From a virus: 41,421 bases of DNA. The position numbers and the translations under genes were made by a program. Positions 29,181-37,143 of this stretch are shown piece after piece. Position 1 is the stretch's first letter; the number at the start of each line of letters is the position of its first letter. Under the pieces are notes generated by a model, which worked only from the letters and a program-made list of their open reading frames with translations, was not told the origin of the DNA and ran no database searches. The DNA lies in IMG/VR virus record IMGVR_UViG_3300009545_000038, positions 1 to 41,421 of that record; one strand, 5' to 3'.

Positions 29181-29780
29181 ATGTCAAATCACGACGAAGA
29201 TCCCGGAAAAATGATGGAGCGATCCGATTCGCTCCGCAACGAAGCCTTGGCGCTTGAAAAGGAAGCCATCCGTAAGGCGGCTGGCTTGGCAGGCGGCAAC
29301 CTCGCGCATGCGGCAACGATCTTGGGCCGGTCGCCGGGCGTGCTCGCGCGAGCCATTGAGCGGCGCGGCGGGCGCCACAAAGAGCTGTGGAACGCCTTCT
29401 CCCATACCAAAGGGCGCCCGCCACTGAAGTTGGAAGTCATTCAGAAGCGCGCCAACAAGCTCCCCAAGGGGCTCGCGCCGCTCATGCCGACGAAGGGCAA
29501 GGCGAAGGTCGCGAAGGCAGCCAAGCCCGCGGCGAAGCCGAAGGCGGCGAAGCCAGCGCCTCCGCCCGCGCCGGCCAAGCTGACGGAAGCTCAGTGGATG
29601 GATGTGATCGAGGCGTGGATCGAGGCGCGCGCCAACGGTGAGAATCAGAAGGATTTCGCCAAGCGGCACAACGTGGGCGTGTCCACGTTGCGCGAGCGTA
29701 CGGCCGCGTACACGAGCGCCATGAAGGGGCCTGCCGTGGCCGTCGTTGCCCCGCCCGCGTCCGATGAGGCGTTGCTGTAG
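29181..29780 (+). CDS. DNA-binding protein with two HTH domains and H1-like linker
   Basis: 199 aa. Residues 22-64 (LALEKEAIRKAAGLAGGNLA; AATILGRSPGVLARAIERRG) resemble a Fis-type HTH. Residues 95-135 are Lys/Ala/Pro-rich (KVAKAAKPAAKPKAAKPAPP), like a histone H1 tail. Residues 138-180 (WMDVIEAWIEARANGENQ; DFAKRHNVGVSTLRERTAAY) form a second HTH. Two DNA-binding heads on a flexible basic tether could bridge DNA or regulate late genes. It begins its own transcript (29143 promoter). No single family recognised. Confidence 0.7.
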   Translation: MSNHDEDPGKMMERSDSLRNEALALEKEAIRKAAGLAGGNLAHAATILGRSPGVLARAIERRGGRHKELWNAFSHTKGRPPLKLEVIQKRANKLPKGLAPLMPTKGKAKVAKAAKPAAKPKAAKPAPPPAPAKLTEAQWMDVIEAWIEARANGENQKDFAKRHNVGVSTLRERTAAYTSAMKGPAVAVVAPPASDEALL

Positions 29781-29977
29781 TGGCGGAACGGAGAAGAGGC
29801 ACGCGGTTGCAGAATGGCGGCATCCGCGTGTCTCTCTACTTCCCCGCCGGCTTGCTTGAAGAAATCGAGCGCGAAGGGGATCGCCTCGATCGTCCGCTGA
29901 GCTGGGTAATTCGCCGGGCGTGGGAGCTGGCGCGAGCGGATATCAAACGGGTGCCCACGCCCGACGAAAACGAATGA
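29780..29977 (+). CDS. Ribbon-helix-helix protein (TIGR04563-like)
   Basis: 65 aa from GTG 29780, which overlaps the previous stop (TAGTG). RVSLYFPAGLLEEIEREGDR and LDRPLSWVIRRAWELARADI form a ribbon-helix-helix fold: strand, helix, SW turn, helix. The SLYFP...LDRxLSWVxxRAWxLA pattern recalls a small RHH family I associate with Deltaproteobacteria/Myxococcota, supporting that host. RHH dimers bind short palindromes, so ATCGGTACCGAT is a possible target (inference). Confidence 0.75.
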   Translation: MAERRRGTRLQNGGIRVSLYFPAGLLEEIEREGDRLDRPLSWVIRRAWELARADIKRVPTPDENE

Positions 29978-30219
29978 CATCACCTTGGACGCGAGCGGAG
30001 GCGATCCGCGATGTGTTGGCCGCTTGCGACGGTGCATACGGCCGCGTCGTGCGTCCCATTTGGCGCGCGCCTGCCCTCAAGCGTTGCCTGTGGCGCCACT
30101 GTCAGGCGCTGCGCCTTCCGGCTGACTCTCGGAAATGGTATTGCTCACGGCGCTGTCAAGAGGCTGCGCGGCGAAACCGACAATTCAAGCGGATGCTGGA
30201 ACGGCGCCGCAACACCTAG
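29974..30219 (+). CDS. Zinc-finger protein at end of early operon
   Basis: 81 aa; ATGA overlap with the RHH gene. Helical N-terminus (MTSPWTRAEAIRDVLAACDG), then CLWRHCQALRLPADSRKWYC and SRRCQEAARRNRQFKRMLER. This is a C-x4-C...C-x3-C treble-clef zinc finger with a basic helix, seen in many small phage proteins. It ends convergently, overlapping the minus-strand membrane gene by 4 nt, with no terminator visible between. Confidence 0.65.
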   Translation: MTSPWTRAEAIRDVLAACDGAYGRVVRPIWRAPALKRCLWRHCQALRLPADSRKWYCSRRCQEAARRNRQFKRMLERRRNT

Positions 30220-30614
30220 TGATGGCCGTCGACGTCGGGGAGTCGCAGGGTATGGGCAATTTGGTGGTGGTAGATGAATTGCCCGATGTTGATCAAAATC
30301 GTCACCGCCGCTAAAATCACCCACCTGATGATTTTTCGCTGCGTCCGCCGGGACAGTTGGATCTGATCTGTCTCCTCGAAACCGGGCAGCTTGAATTTTT
30401 TAGTATCTTCGATGGAGTCGCGACGACGGCGAGGGGCTGCGGCGTGTAGCTCGCTGCGCATGCCTAGTAGCATGCCTTGCAGCTCAGAGTGGCGGTTTTG
30501 CTCTCGGGTGGCAGCGTAGCCCAACCCCATCGCCAGCTCAGCCGTTGCTTTGGCTGCTAGCCTCTGCGCGTCGCGGATCTGCGTCAGAAGAATTTTGATC
30601 TCTTCGTCGCTCAT
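30216..30614 (-). CDS. Membrane protein of lysis region (possible spanin/holin partner)
   Basis: 132 aa. Residues 1-60 form a coiled-coil-like helix (LLTQIRDAQRLAAKATAELA). A Lys/Arg-rich segment precedes one transmembrane helix near the C-terminus (IIRWVILAAVTILINIGQFI), followed by a His-rich tail. It lies last in the lysis cluster, after the amidase. Not a standard Rz shape, where the membrane span is N-terminal. Confidence 0.6.
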   Translation of the reverse strand: MSDEEIKILLTQIRDAQRLAAKATAELAMGLGYAATREQNRHSELQGMLLGMRSELHAAAPRRRRDSIEDTKKFKLPGFEETDQIQLSRRTQRKIIRWVILAAVTILINIGQFIYHHQIAHTLRLPDVDGHH

Positions 30615-30678
30615 CTAGATATGACTCGCATACGCGCTGCATTATAACAAAGATCTCATCGTCGTCAGTATTTTCCAT
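30538..30678 (-). CDS. 46-aa acidic micro-protein overlapping the membrane gene
   Basis: ATG 30678, 11 nt after the amidase stop, with AAAGG about 9 nt upstream. Product MENTDDDEIFVIMQRVCESY, then a charged tail (LDERRRDQNSSDADPRRAEA). It overlaps the next gene's start by 77 nt in another frame. It may serve mainly to couple translation. Tentative. Confidence 0.35.
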   Translation of the reverse strand: MENTDDDEIFVIMQRVCESYLDERRRDQNSSDADPRRAEASSQSNG

Positions 30679-30689
30679 TGGCCCGACCT

Positions 30690-31220
30690 TTACCCGATAG
30701 CGCGGAGCGCGTTGGCGACACGCGTTATGTACCCGGCCCAGTCCCAACCGCAGCCCAGGGGGCATTTCGTGTGCGTCGTGGTTTTATCCGCCTCAGCGTG
30801 GCCAAGGATTCCCACGCGGGAAGCGGGAATGTTGAACGCCTTGCACAGCCAAGCGGCGAGGGCTGCGGAAGCGTCGTAGAGCTTGTCTGACGGAGGGAGG
30901 CCAGGATCATTGGCGCCCAGCTCGCCCGGTGTGCGGGCTGAATGCTCAATGCCGATGCTGTAGCTGTTGGCCTCGTGGGCGTGCCACGCGGTATCCTGGA
31001 CGCGAACGCACTGCACGATCAGCCCGTCTTGACCAACCCCGAAATGGAATGACGTGGGCTTGGCCAGGGGGCGGGCAATCATGGCCGCGGTGTTCCGGAT
31101 CTCACCATGGCCGTCGGTGCAATGGATAACGAGGCGGGTGGGCGCCTGGACTGCGCGCCCCTGACGAAAGTTACTGTGGTGGGCCGGAAGCCAAAGGGCC
31201 GCCGGGTAGTCGCCGCTCAC
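30690..31220 (-). CDS. Endolysin: N-acetylmuramoyl-L-alanine amidase (Amidase_2)
   Basis: 176 aa from GTG 31220 (GTGA overlap with the lipoprotein stop); the longer frame is a shadow. Amidase_2/PGRP fold: LVIHCTDG (His33), FHFGVGQDG, YSIGIEHSA (Glu92), ILGHAEADKTTTHTKCPLG (His150, Cys153), which supply zinc ligands and the catalytic acid. It cleaves the peptide from the glycan in peptidoglycan at lysis. No signal peptide, so it needs the holin. Pro/Leu N-terminus of about 25 residues precedes the domain. Confidence 0.88.
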   Translation of the reverse strand: MSGDYPAALWLPAHHSNFRQGRAVQAPTRLVIHCTDGHGEIRNTAAMIARPLAKPTSFHFGVGQDGLIVQCVRVQDTAWHAHEANSYSIGIEHSARTPGELGANDPGLPPSDKLYDASAALAAWLCKAFNIPASRVGILGHAEADKTTTHTKCPLGCGWDWAGYITRVANALRAIG

Positions 31221-31618
31221 AAGACGTGGCGCGAGCCGCAGCTCACGCCTTTGTGGAGGCTGAGAAACTGACGTGCGATGTCCGCGGCGTGCCACCGCTG
31301 CTGATCGGCGCGCGACGTCAAGAGCGCTGCCTTCGTGCTGATGGTGGTAGGTTCCGCCGGGCCGGCTTGCTTCGCCCAATAGGCTTCCAGTGCCGTCACA
31401 GCGCACACAACCTGCTGTTCCCCGAACTGCAACGCGGCACTCTCGAGATCCGCCACGACGCTACCCGGATCGGCCAAGATGCCTTGCACGGTCGCGGTGA
31501 CGATCTGTGACTCTTTGGGCATCGCGCCTAACTCGCACGTCTTCAGTGCGGCGCAACCGGCCATGAAGAGCGCGAGCGTGAAGCCGAACGCGCCGACTGC
31601 CATCGCCGCGCGCGTCAC
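31217..31618 (-). CDS. Lysis-region lipoprotein
   Basis: 133 aa from GTG 31618 (overlaps the holin-like stop, GTGA). Signal peptide MTRAAMAVGAFGFTLALFMA ends in lipobox MAGC, then helical segments (SVVADLESAALQFGEQQVVC). Outer-membrane lipoprotein next to the endolysin: an o-spanin-like role is plausible, though it is longer than lambda Rz1 and not Pro-rich. The longer open frame upstream is not used. Confidence 0.68.
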   Translation of the reverse strand: MTRAAMAVGAFGFTLALFMAGCAALKTCELGAMPKESQIVTATVQGILADPGSVVADLESAALQFGEQQVVCAVTALEAYWAKQAGPAEPTTISTKAALLTSRADQQRWHAADIARQFLSLHKGVSCGSRHVL

Positions 31619-31806
31619 TGGCCACCATCCTTCTTTTCCACGAGCGGGCGCGCGGCGGTGAAGCCAAGCACGTTGAGGAACGTGGATGCGGCGAGGCAGC
31701 CGATTGCCACTTTCCAGTTGCCTTGATACTGCAACGCGACGATGGGGCACACCGTCGCGAGCGTGATGCCAAGGGCACTGAGGATATTGTGGGACGCGTT
31801 AGACAT
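31615..31806 (-). CDS. Holin-like two-span membrane protein
   Basis: 63 aa from ATG 31806 with GGGAGGAAAC upstream. Two hydrophobic segments, ILSALGITLATVCPIVALQY and VAIGCLAASTFLNVLGFTAA, with a short turn (QGNWK) and a charged C-terminus (VEKKDGGQ). Size, topology and position ahead of the lipoprotein and amidase fit a class II holin that times lysis. Coupled by overlap to the lipoprotein. Confidence 0.65.
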   Translation of the reverse strand: MSNASHNILSALGITLATVCPIVALQYQGNWKVAIGCLAASTFLNVLGFTAARPLVEKKDGGQ

Positions 31807-31859
31807 GATGAAGTTTCCTCCCTGTTGGACAGCAATATAGCATACAGAATTCAGAGGCT

Positions 31860-32261
31860 TCAAGACGAAAGCGAGGAGGGCAAAAGCGAGACGAAAGCGA
31901 AGGGCAGAATCTGAAATTTGTTACCGCTCGCGTCGGTGACGAAAACATCTAATCCGTATGTTTTCGGCGCGAGCGCGAGCGTATCCGCCGACGCGATCGT
32001 GACCGTGACTTCGCCGTCTGTGGCCGGGCCTACGATCGTTGCCACCTTGCTCACGAGCGGCGGATGCGCCGGAAGCTGATAGACGTCCAAGTCGCAGATA
32101 TCGAGTGTCACCGTCGCGCCCGTCAGGTCGAACGCCGAACGGTCCGCTGGGTTTTGCAACGTCAGATTCAGTTGCGTCGTCTCACCGATCGCGAACGCGG
32201 GCGCGTCGATTTGCTGCCCGTAGATCGTCAAATCGATCGATCGGATTGCGTTTGTAGCCAT
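31860..32261 (-). CDS. BppU-like baseplate/tail protein
   Basis: 133 aa from ATG 32261 (MATNAIRSIDLTIYGQQIDA). Pattern FAIGETTQLNLTLQNPADRS, FDLTGATVTLDICD, GEVTVTIASADT, YGLDVFVTDASGNKF matches the N-terminal beta domain of BppU-family baseplate upper proteins. It lies between the SGNH hydrolase and lysis genes, so it is likely a small virion accessory or fibre adaptor. The longer frame from 32663 is a shadow. Confidence 0.7.
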   Translation of the reverse strand: MATNAIRSIDLTIYGQQIDAPAFAIGETTQLNLTLQNPADRSAFDLTGATVTLDICDLDVYQLPAHPPLVSKVATIVGPATDGEVTVTIASADTLALAPKTYGLDVFVTDASGNKFQILPFAFVSLLPSSLSS

Positions 32262-32262
32262 T

Positions 32263-33456
32263 TTATAAAATCGCCTCCCACCCGGTTTTTTCTTGCGTGT
32301 TGCCCGCCGCGTTGATGTGCGTTCCGTCGCCAGTGTCGTAGGTAGCGAATAGCGTCGTACCCGTCGTATTGTCCGCGAGGCCACCAACGTTTTGCTTGGC
32401 GTTGCGATCCCGTACGGCGGTGATGCCTTGGCCCGCGTAGTTGGCGAGTAGCCACGTGTTGTAGCCGGTGCGCACGTTGCCAGCGTCGGTGTAAGCGGCT
32501 TGCGGCGGGATGGTGCTCGCATAGACAAGCCCAGTCGACTTCGTATGAAAGTAGGCGATGATCGCGGCCAAGTTGCTCTGCATCGTCGCGAGCGACTGGC
32601 CGGGGATATCGTTGGTGCCAAGATTGATAACGAGATCGGGATTGCCCGTCCAATCCTCTTCATCCCACAAGAAAGGATTGGTGGTGTGGTCCGCGAACGT
32701 TGCTAGGGAGCCAATCTGCACGACGCCCTCAGCGTCGACCGACCAGTCTTTATGCGCGGCAATGAGCTGGAACGCGGTATTTTCGAAACCTACCGGCGTG
32801 CCTGTGCTGTAACCGACGGTGATGCTATCGCCGAACACGACGATTCGGCGTTTGCTTGTTGCGTATGCTAGATGCACGCATGCGGTCGCGCCAGCGTTGG
32901 CGCCTAACCCGCCGGGGATTGGCGAGACCGTCGTGGTGCCTGCGACGTAGTTGCCAAATTGTACGTTCGCGTCGTACGCGATCGAAGTCCCTTGTGGAAC
33001 ACCGAAGAGCACGACAACTTTGCCGTCGCTGCCACGCGCGCCCGAGAGTAGCGAGGTTTGAATGATTGTGCCGTCGCCCGGTACCGTTACCGATGCAGTG
33101 CCCCACGCGCTTCCGGTAGGCAGTCCTGTGCCGTCGCTCGTGTAGACAGCGAGCGTTGAGGAAAACGCTGCGACGCCAGCATTGTACGTGCGGTTGCCGA
33201 TGCGCACGCGCAGTGAGGACACATCGGATGGAACGTAGTAATCTTGCGCGTAGACACGGCCCCCGGCCTCGGGCGTGCTGCCCGTGCTGGTGCCGATGGG
33301 CGATCCGGTTCGCGCGCCGAATGTGGTGGGAACAGTCGCGCGGACGGCAACGGTGCCGCTTACGGTGACCTTGCCGCTGATCGTCGCGCCGATGCTAAGG
33401 CTAGCGATGGCAAGCGCTGCGAAGAGACCCGCTGCTTTGCTGAGACGCGCGCGCAT
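32263..33456 (-). CDS. SGNH hydrolase with signal peptide (tail-locus esterase)
   Basis: 397 aa from ATG 33456 (TAATG overlap with the fibre gene). Residues 1-24 form a signal peptide (RLSKAAGLFAALAIASLSIG). Residues 30-200 are beta-rich. SGNH/GDSL domain: VVFGDSITVGY (206-216, Ser211), NLGTND (278-283), DGTH (377-380; Asp377, His380). It may deacetylate host surface glycans. The secretion signal is unusual for a virion protein (see findings). Confidence 0.82.
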   Translation of the reverse strand: MRARLSKAAGLFAALAIASLSIGATISGKVTVSGTVAVRATVPTTFGARTGSPIGTSTGSTPEAGGRVYAQDYYVPSDVSSLRVRIGNRTYNAGVAAFSSTLAVYTSDGTGLPTGSAWGTASVTVPGDGTIIQTSLLSGARGSDGKVVVLFGVPQGTSIAYDANVQFGNYVAGTTTVSPIPGGLGANAGATACVHLAYATSKRRIVVFGDSITVGYSTGTPVGFENTAFQLIAAHKDWSVDAEGVVQIGSLATFADHTTNPFLWDEEDWTGNPDLVINLGTNDIPGQSLATMQSNLAAIIAYFHTKSTGLVYASTIPPQAAYTDAGNVRTGYNTWLLANYAGQGITAVRDRNAKQNVGGLADNTTGTTLFATYDTGDGTHINAAGNTQEKTGWEAIL

Positions 33457-35096
33457 TAGTTCAAAACCTCCCAACTCGAGGCAGTACCCACAACCGTTTG
33501 GCTAGCGCTACCAAGCGTTACTTGGGCGTCAAAAGCCAACGATCCGGTGGTATTGATCGTCGTGGTGCTGCCGTTGTTATTCAAATCTTGGACGCCACGT
33601 GCGCCTGCCGCGCTTGGATAGGTCGCAGCGCCGTCAACCATCACTGTCCCTGAGACGCCACATGACCGGAAGGTGATCAACGCGTCCATAGCCCAACCTT
33701 TGGTGGTTGCGCTCACCTGTGGCGTGAAAGTGCCCGTCGTGGCGATCGTGGTGGAACCCAACTTGAAAAAGAACGTGTAGTTGCCAGGCGTAGCGCTCGT
33801 GGTCATGACACCACCGACGTGCGCGCGAATCGATTTTCCGACGACGCACGTGTTAGCGGGGAACGTCAGCGTACCCACGCCCGTGCCAACCACGGTGGCC
33901 GTTGTCGCTGTGCTGACGGTAGCGCTGGCAGTGCCCGTAAAAATAACGCCCTCAAGCGTTTGATTGAGGCCATCCACGCGCGTTTTGACTGCCAACTGCG
34001 TAGCGTCCACCCAAACGTCGCCCGGCTGCGGGGACCCAGGCGCCGACTGCGCAACGACTTGCAGCGGGCCGTTGACCGTCGATCGAACGCCCGTCGTAGC
34101 AATGCCAAGGCTGGTGCAGTTGGTAGCATTTGAGCATAGCGCCATCGCTTGCGCTGCCGTCGCTGGATTGACGCTATTGGCGAAGGTATTGACTGAATAG
34201 ATATTGCGAACGCGTAATGAGGCGGTCCCGATATCGTAGACGTTATCACCTGATGGCGCGAGATAGTTATTCGCTACAAAATCCCAATTGTCATTATTGG
34301 CGCCATAGATACGGGTCGTATTCGGATCCTGCATCACAACGCCCGTACCCGAGCTGTTGCGCATGCCGATGTTGTCGCTAGCGCCGCGCAACTCGGGGAT
34401 CGTCGCCGCAGCGGGATAGCCAAAAAACCAATCGCGCGTTCCCGCTGTCTTATGCTCAAACGCAATATCGCCCGTCGTGAATGCGTTCGTTGAGTCGTGC
34501 GACTCAGCGATGCTACTACCCGTCATCGTCCCGCCATACAGGAACGTATTCGTGCTGGTGCCGTTTTGTAGCGGCCACGATGTACTGCCCGTCGAAATGG
34601 TGGCGTATGCGCCGCCGTTCGTACTGATTTTGAACGTGTGCGACGTATTATCGTAGATTAGGTTACCTTGCCCTGCGCTCGAAACCGCGGCGCTTGAGCC
34701 ATCCAAAAACGACGCAACCGCCGAATTTGCCGCCGCGGCGGACACAGAGAAATACGTGTTGGCGCCTGCGTTGTCAGTAACTTTGAGCAGGGGCGCGCCC
34801 AGCGGCGATGCAGTGTCAGCGACGGTGAACGGCGCCGTGACAACGCCTCCGCTGCCGCCACCGCCTGCACTCCATGAGATCTCCGTCCCATCGTCTTGAC
34901 GCACGGTCGGAAGGTTGGTGCTCGTTTTCCAATAGATGCCATGTCCACCGCCGCCCGTGGCGCTTGTCCACGTGGAAGCCGTACCGAATTGCAACGCTGA
35001 CTTGTAATTGACCACCGCAATGGCGCCACCCGCGGGCAGTAGCACCGTTGCGATAACGAGTAACAGCCACTTTTTAAAAGGCATGCGCTTGTGCAT
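33456..35096 (-). CDS. Tail fibre/receptor-binding protein with N-terminal signal
   Basis: 546 aa; GAGGAAA precedes ATG 35096. Residues 5-28 (PFKKWLLLVIATVLLPAGGA) are hydrophobic after a basic start, like a signal peptide. The middle is Gly/Ser/Thr/Asn-rich fibre with GDVWVDATQLAVKTR (a stalk motif of phage tail proteins) near residue 355. The C-terminal about 175 residues form a beta-sandwich-type head (IRAHVGGVMTTSATPGNYTF; RSCGVSGTVMVDG). Probably binds the host surface. Family call by composition and motif. Confidence 0.7.
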   Translation of the reverse strand: MHKRMPFKKWLLLVIATVLLPAGGAIAVVNYKSALQFGTASTWTSATGGGGHGIYWKTSTNLPTVRQDDGTEISWSAGGGGSGGVVTAPFTVADTASPLGAPLLKVTDNAGANTYFSVSAAAANSAVASFLDGSSAAVSSAGQGNLIYDNTSHTFKISTNGGAYATISTGSTSWPLQNGTSTNTFLYGGTMTGSSIAESHDSTNAFTTGDIAFEHKTAGTRDWFFGYPAAATIPELRGASDNIGMRNSSGTGVVMQDPNTTRIYGANNDNWDFVANNYLAPSGDNVYDIGTASLRVRNIYSVNTFANSVNPATAAQAMALCSNATNCTSLGIATTGVRSTVNGPLQVVAQSAPGSPQPGDVWVDATQLAVKTRVDGLNQTLEGVIFTGTASATVSTATTATVVGTGVGTLTFPANTCVVGKSIRAHVGGVMTTSATPGNYTFFFKLGSTTIATTGTFTPQVSATTKGWAMDALITFRSCGVSGTVMVDGAATYPSAAGARGVQDLNNNGSTTTINTTGSLAFDAQVTLGSASQTVVGTASSWEVLN

Positions 35097-35111
35097 TTTC
35101 CTCAGTCTCCC

Positions 35112-36500
35112 TTACGAACTGGCGCGCCAGCAAATGACGCCTTGAAAACTGTCGTTGATGGTAATCGTGATACCCGTCGTGCTCGGCGTTCCCGCTGTCG
35201 TTGATGGCGCACCCACATTGCCATCGGTGCGCATGATGCTGTAAGTAAAGCTGTAGCCGCCCACGCTAGGTGGTGCTGCCGCGAAGGGCGTAGAGAAAGT
35301 GATCGTCTTGCTCGTGTCGCCGCTGTTGACCTGCACAAAGCCGCTTTCAGCGTGTGCCGTTGCGAGCGGTGCCCCTGAAAAAGACGTCCCCAGGTTGAAC
35401 GCGATCAATTTGCCTGTAGCGCCTGCGAGGCCCGCAGCGCCGCCATTGCCACCCACACCAGGCGTACCCGCGGGGCAATTCGTGGCATCGGAGAACACGA
35501 GCCCCGCCTTTGCCGTGTAGTAAATAAGTACTAGCGTCCCGCCGCCCCCCGCTCCGCCACCGCCCGTAACGGGCGTCCCGCCGCCCGAGGTACCGCCGGC
35601 GCCGCCGTTGCCGCCCTTGCACAAGAGATCTGCGGCTGCCGCGAGATTCAGCGAGCGGAACGCGACGACACCTGAGCGGCCGCCGTTGCCACCGCCACCG
35701 CCAAACGTGGTGCCCGTGGCGGGGCCGCCACCGCCGCCACCGCCTGCGCCGCCGCCAATAGGCGTGAGTACGGGAGACGCGCCATTGCCCAACATGAAAC
35801 CCATAAGCATGGGCAGCGTGTTTGGGTTACCCTTGACGACTGTTGCGGGGGTGGCAATACCCGCAGCGCCACCACCACCGCCTGCACCCACACCGCCCGT
35901 ACCGCCTGAGCCACCATAGCTATTGACGCTTTGCCCAGCGCCGGCCACAGGCGTGCCCGTAGCGTTGCCGCCCACACCGCCCGTACCGCCGGGGGGTAAC
36001 GTTTGGCCCGCGTCAGCAGTGGTGCCACCGCCCGCGTTGCCTGCCGCGCCGCTGCCGCCTGACATGTCCACGAGGCCATTGGGCGAGCCTGCGACGGTCG
36101 TAAGAATGCCTTGGCCGATGAGGCGAAACCCCGCAGGCTTTAGCGTGATGCCGGCGTTTATCGTCAAATCTGTTAACGCGGAATCCCGCGTCATCGTATA
36201 GACGCTGCCGACAAGCGTAGCCCACGCGACAGTCGCAGCGCCATCTAGCACGGCAGCGCCATCCGCGCCATTACCGAAGAGGCTGATCGAAACCGCAGCA
36301 TCAATCGAATCGATCCACGCGCCGTGATTGTTGAGAACGAAGTTTAATTCGTCGGCAGCGACGGGATTTTCAGGTTCGAAACCCGTCCCGACTTTTCCAG
36401 CGCTGGGCTGCGATTTGTTGGGCTGCGCATTCCACGGGCGCCCGCCCGCGGGATAGTTAGCGTCGGTTGCCCAATCAGGTGATATCGTCGGTCGCGTCAT
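35112..36500 (-). CDS. Polyglycine-rich tail fibre/adhesin
   Basis: 462 aa. N-terminal phage-fibre motif (PDWATDANYPAGGRPWNAQP; NPVAADELNFVLNNHGAWID) attaches to the baseplate. A beta-helix-like part follows (90-150). Residues 150-350 are a mass of GGxGG/GGGG repeats (GGSGGTGGVGAGGGGGAAG) compatible with a polyglycine-II helix bundle as in GPIID adhesins. The C-terminal 90 residues form a beta head (GFVQVNSGDTSKTITFSTPF). Proline-rich frames on the opposite strand are shadows of the glycine codons. Confidence 0.78.
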   Translation of the reverse strand: MTRPTISPDWATDANYPAGGRPWNAQPNKSQPSAGKVGTGFEPENPVAADELNFVLNNHGAWIDSIDAAVSISLFGNGADGAAVLDGAATVAWATLVGSVYTMTRDSALTDLTINAGITLKPAGFRLIGQGILTTVAGSPNGLVDMSGGSGAAGNAGGGTTADAGQTLPPGGTGGVGGNATGTPVAGAGQSVNSYGGSGGTGGVGAGGGGGAAGIATPATVVKGNPNTLPMLMGFMLGNGASPVLTPIGGGAGGGGGGGPATGTTFGGGGGNGGRSGVVAFRSLNLAAAADLLCKGGNGGAGGTSGGGTPVTGGGGAGGGGTLVLIYYTAKAGLVFSDATNCPAGTPGVGGNGGAAGLAGATGKLIAFNLGTSFSGAPLATAHAESGFVQVNSGDTSKTITFSTPFAAAPPSVGGYSFTYSIMRTDGNVGAPSTTAGTPSTTGITITINDSFQGVICWRASS

Positions 36501-36513
36501 TCGCTGTTTCCTT

Positions 36514-37143
36514 TCAGATCATCACACTAGCAACCATGCCGCCCGCGTCGCCACCCATTGTGGCATCGCCCGACCAGCCCAACGACTGCGCCACCGTTGG
36601 CACCGTCGTACCATTCGCTTGCGAGTAGCCCCACATGAGTGTGTTGGCGATCGGCGCAGTGGTCCATGTGAACATGAGGTACACGCCCGCTGCCACCGCG
36701 GGGATTAAAAACTGATTGCCGATCAAATAGGGGTCGAAGCCAACTGGACCTTGCGGCACGACTGCCACCGATGCGGGCGGCATGTCGTAAACGGTGATTG
36801 ACGTGTTGGGAATCAACAGTTGCGCGATCTTGATGAGCGCGTTTCGCTGCGCCGACGATCGATTGACGAGAATGCGCGCAGAGATTAATAGCGCGTAGTT
36901 GTCGTTATTCTGCCCTTCCCGATTCTGTCCAACGATTTTCCCGATCTTGTTTAGGATGTCCGTCGTCAGATTCCCGCCGCGGAGCATGCGATCGACGTAC
37001 ACAGCCCAGATCGCATCTTCCAATTCTTGAATCTCTTGCAGGTAGCTTGACAGCCACGCGATATTGCGCGGCTTGCGTAGCATAACAAGGAGACGCGCGA
37101 CGCCATCAGCGACAACGCTCGTTTTCTGTTCCAGGTTACTCAT
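36514..37143 (-). CDS. DUF2612-like baseplate protein
   Basis: 209 aa. NLTTDILNKIGKIVGQNREG, NDNYALLISARILVNRSSAQ and LLIPNTSITVYDMPPASV follow the DUF2612 pattern (Mu gp48-like/tail protein I position). The C-terminus is aromatic/Gly-rich (LMWGYSQANGTT). It lies between baseplate gpJ and the fibre and probably anchors fibres to the wedge. Starts 8 nt inside the gpJ frame. Confidence 0.78.
   Translation of the reverse strand: MSNLEQKTSVVADGVARLLVMLRKPRNIAWLSSYLQEIQELEDAIWAVYVDRMLRGGNLTTDILNKIGKIVGQNREGQNNDNYALLISARILVNRSSAQRNALIKIAQLLIPNTSITVYDMPPASVAVVPQGPVGFDPYLIGNQFLIPAVAAGVYLMFTWTTAPIANTLMWGYSQANGTTVPTVAQSLGWSGDATMGGDAGGMVASVMI

Noticed and set aside
35608-36201. Proline-rich plus-strand frames opposite the glycine-rich fibre
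   Set aside because: Mirror image of GGN codons; no start signals.
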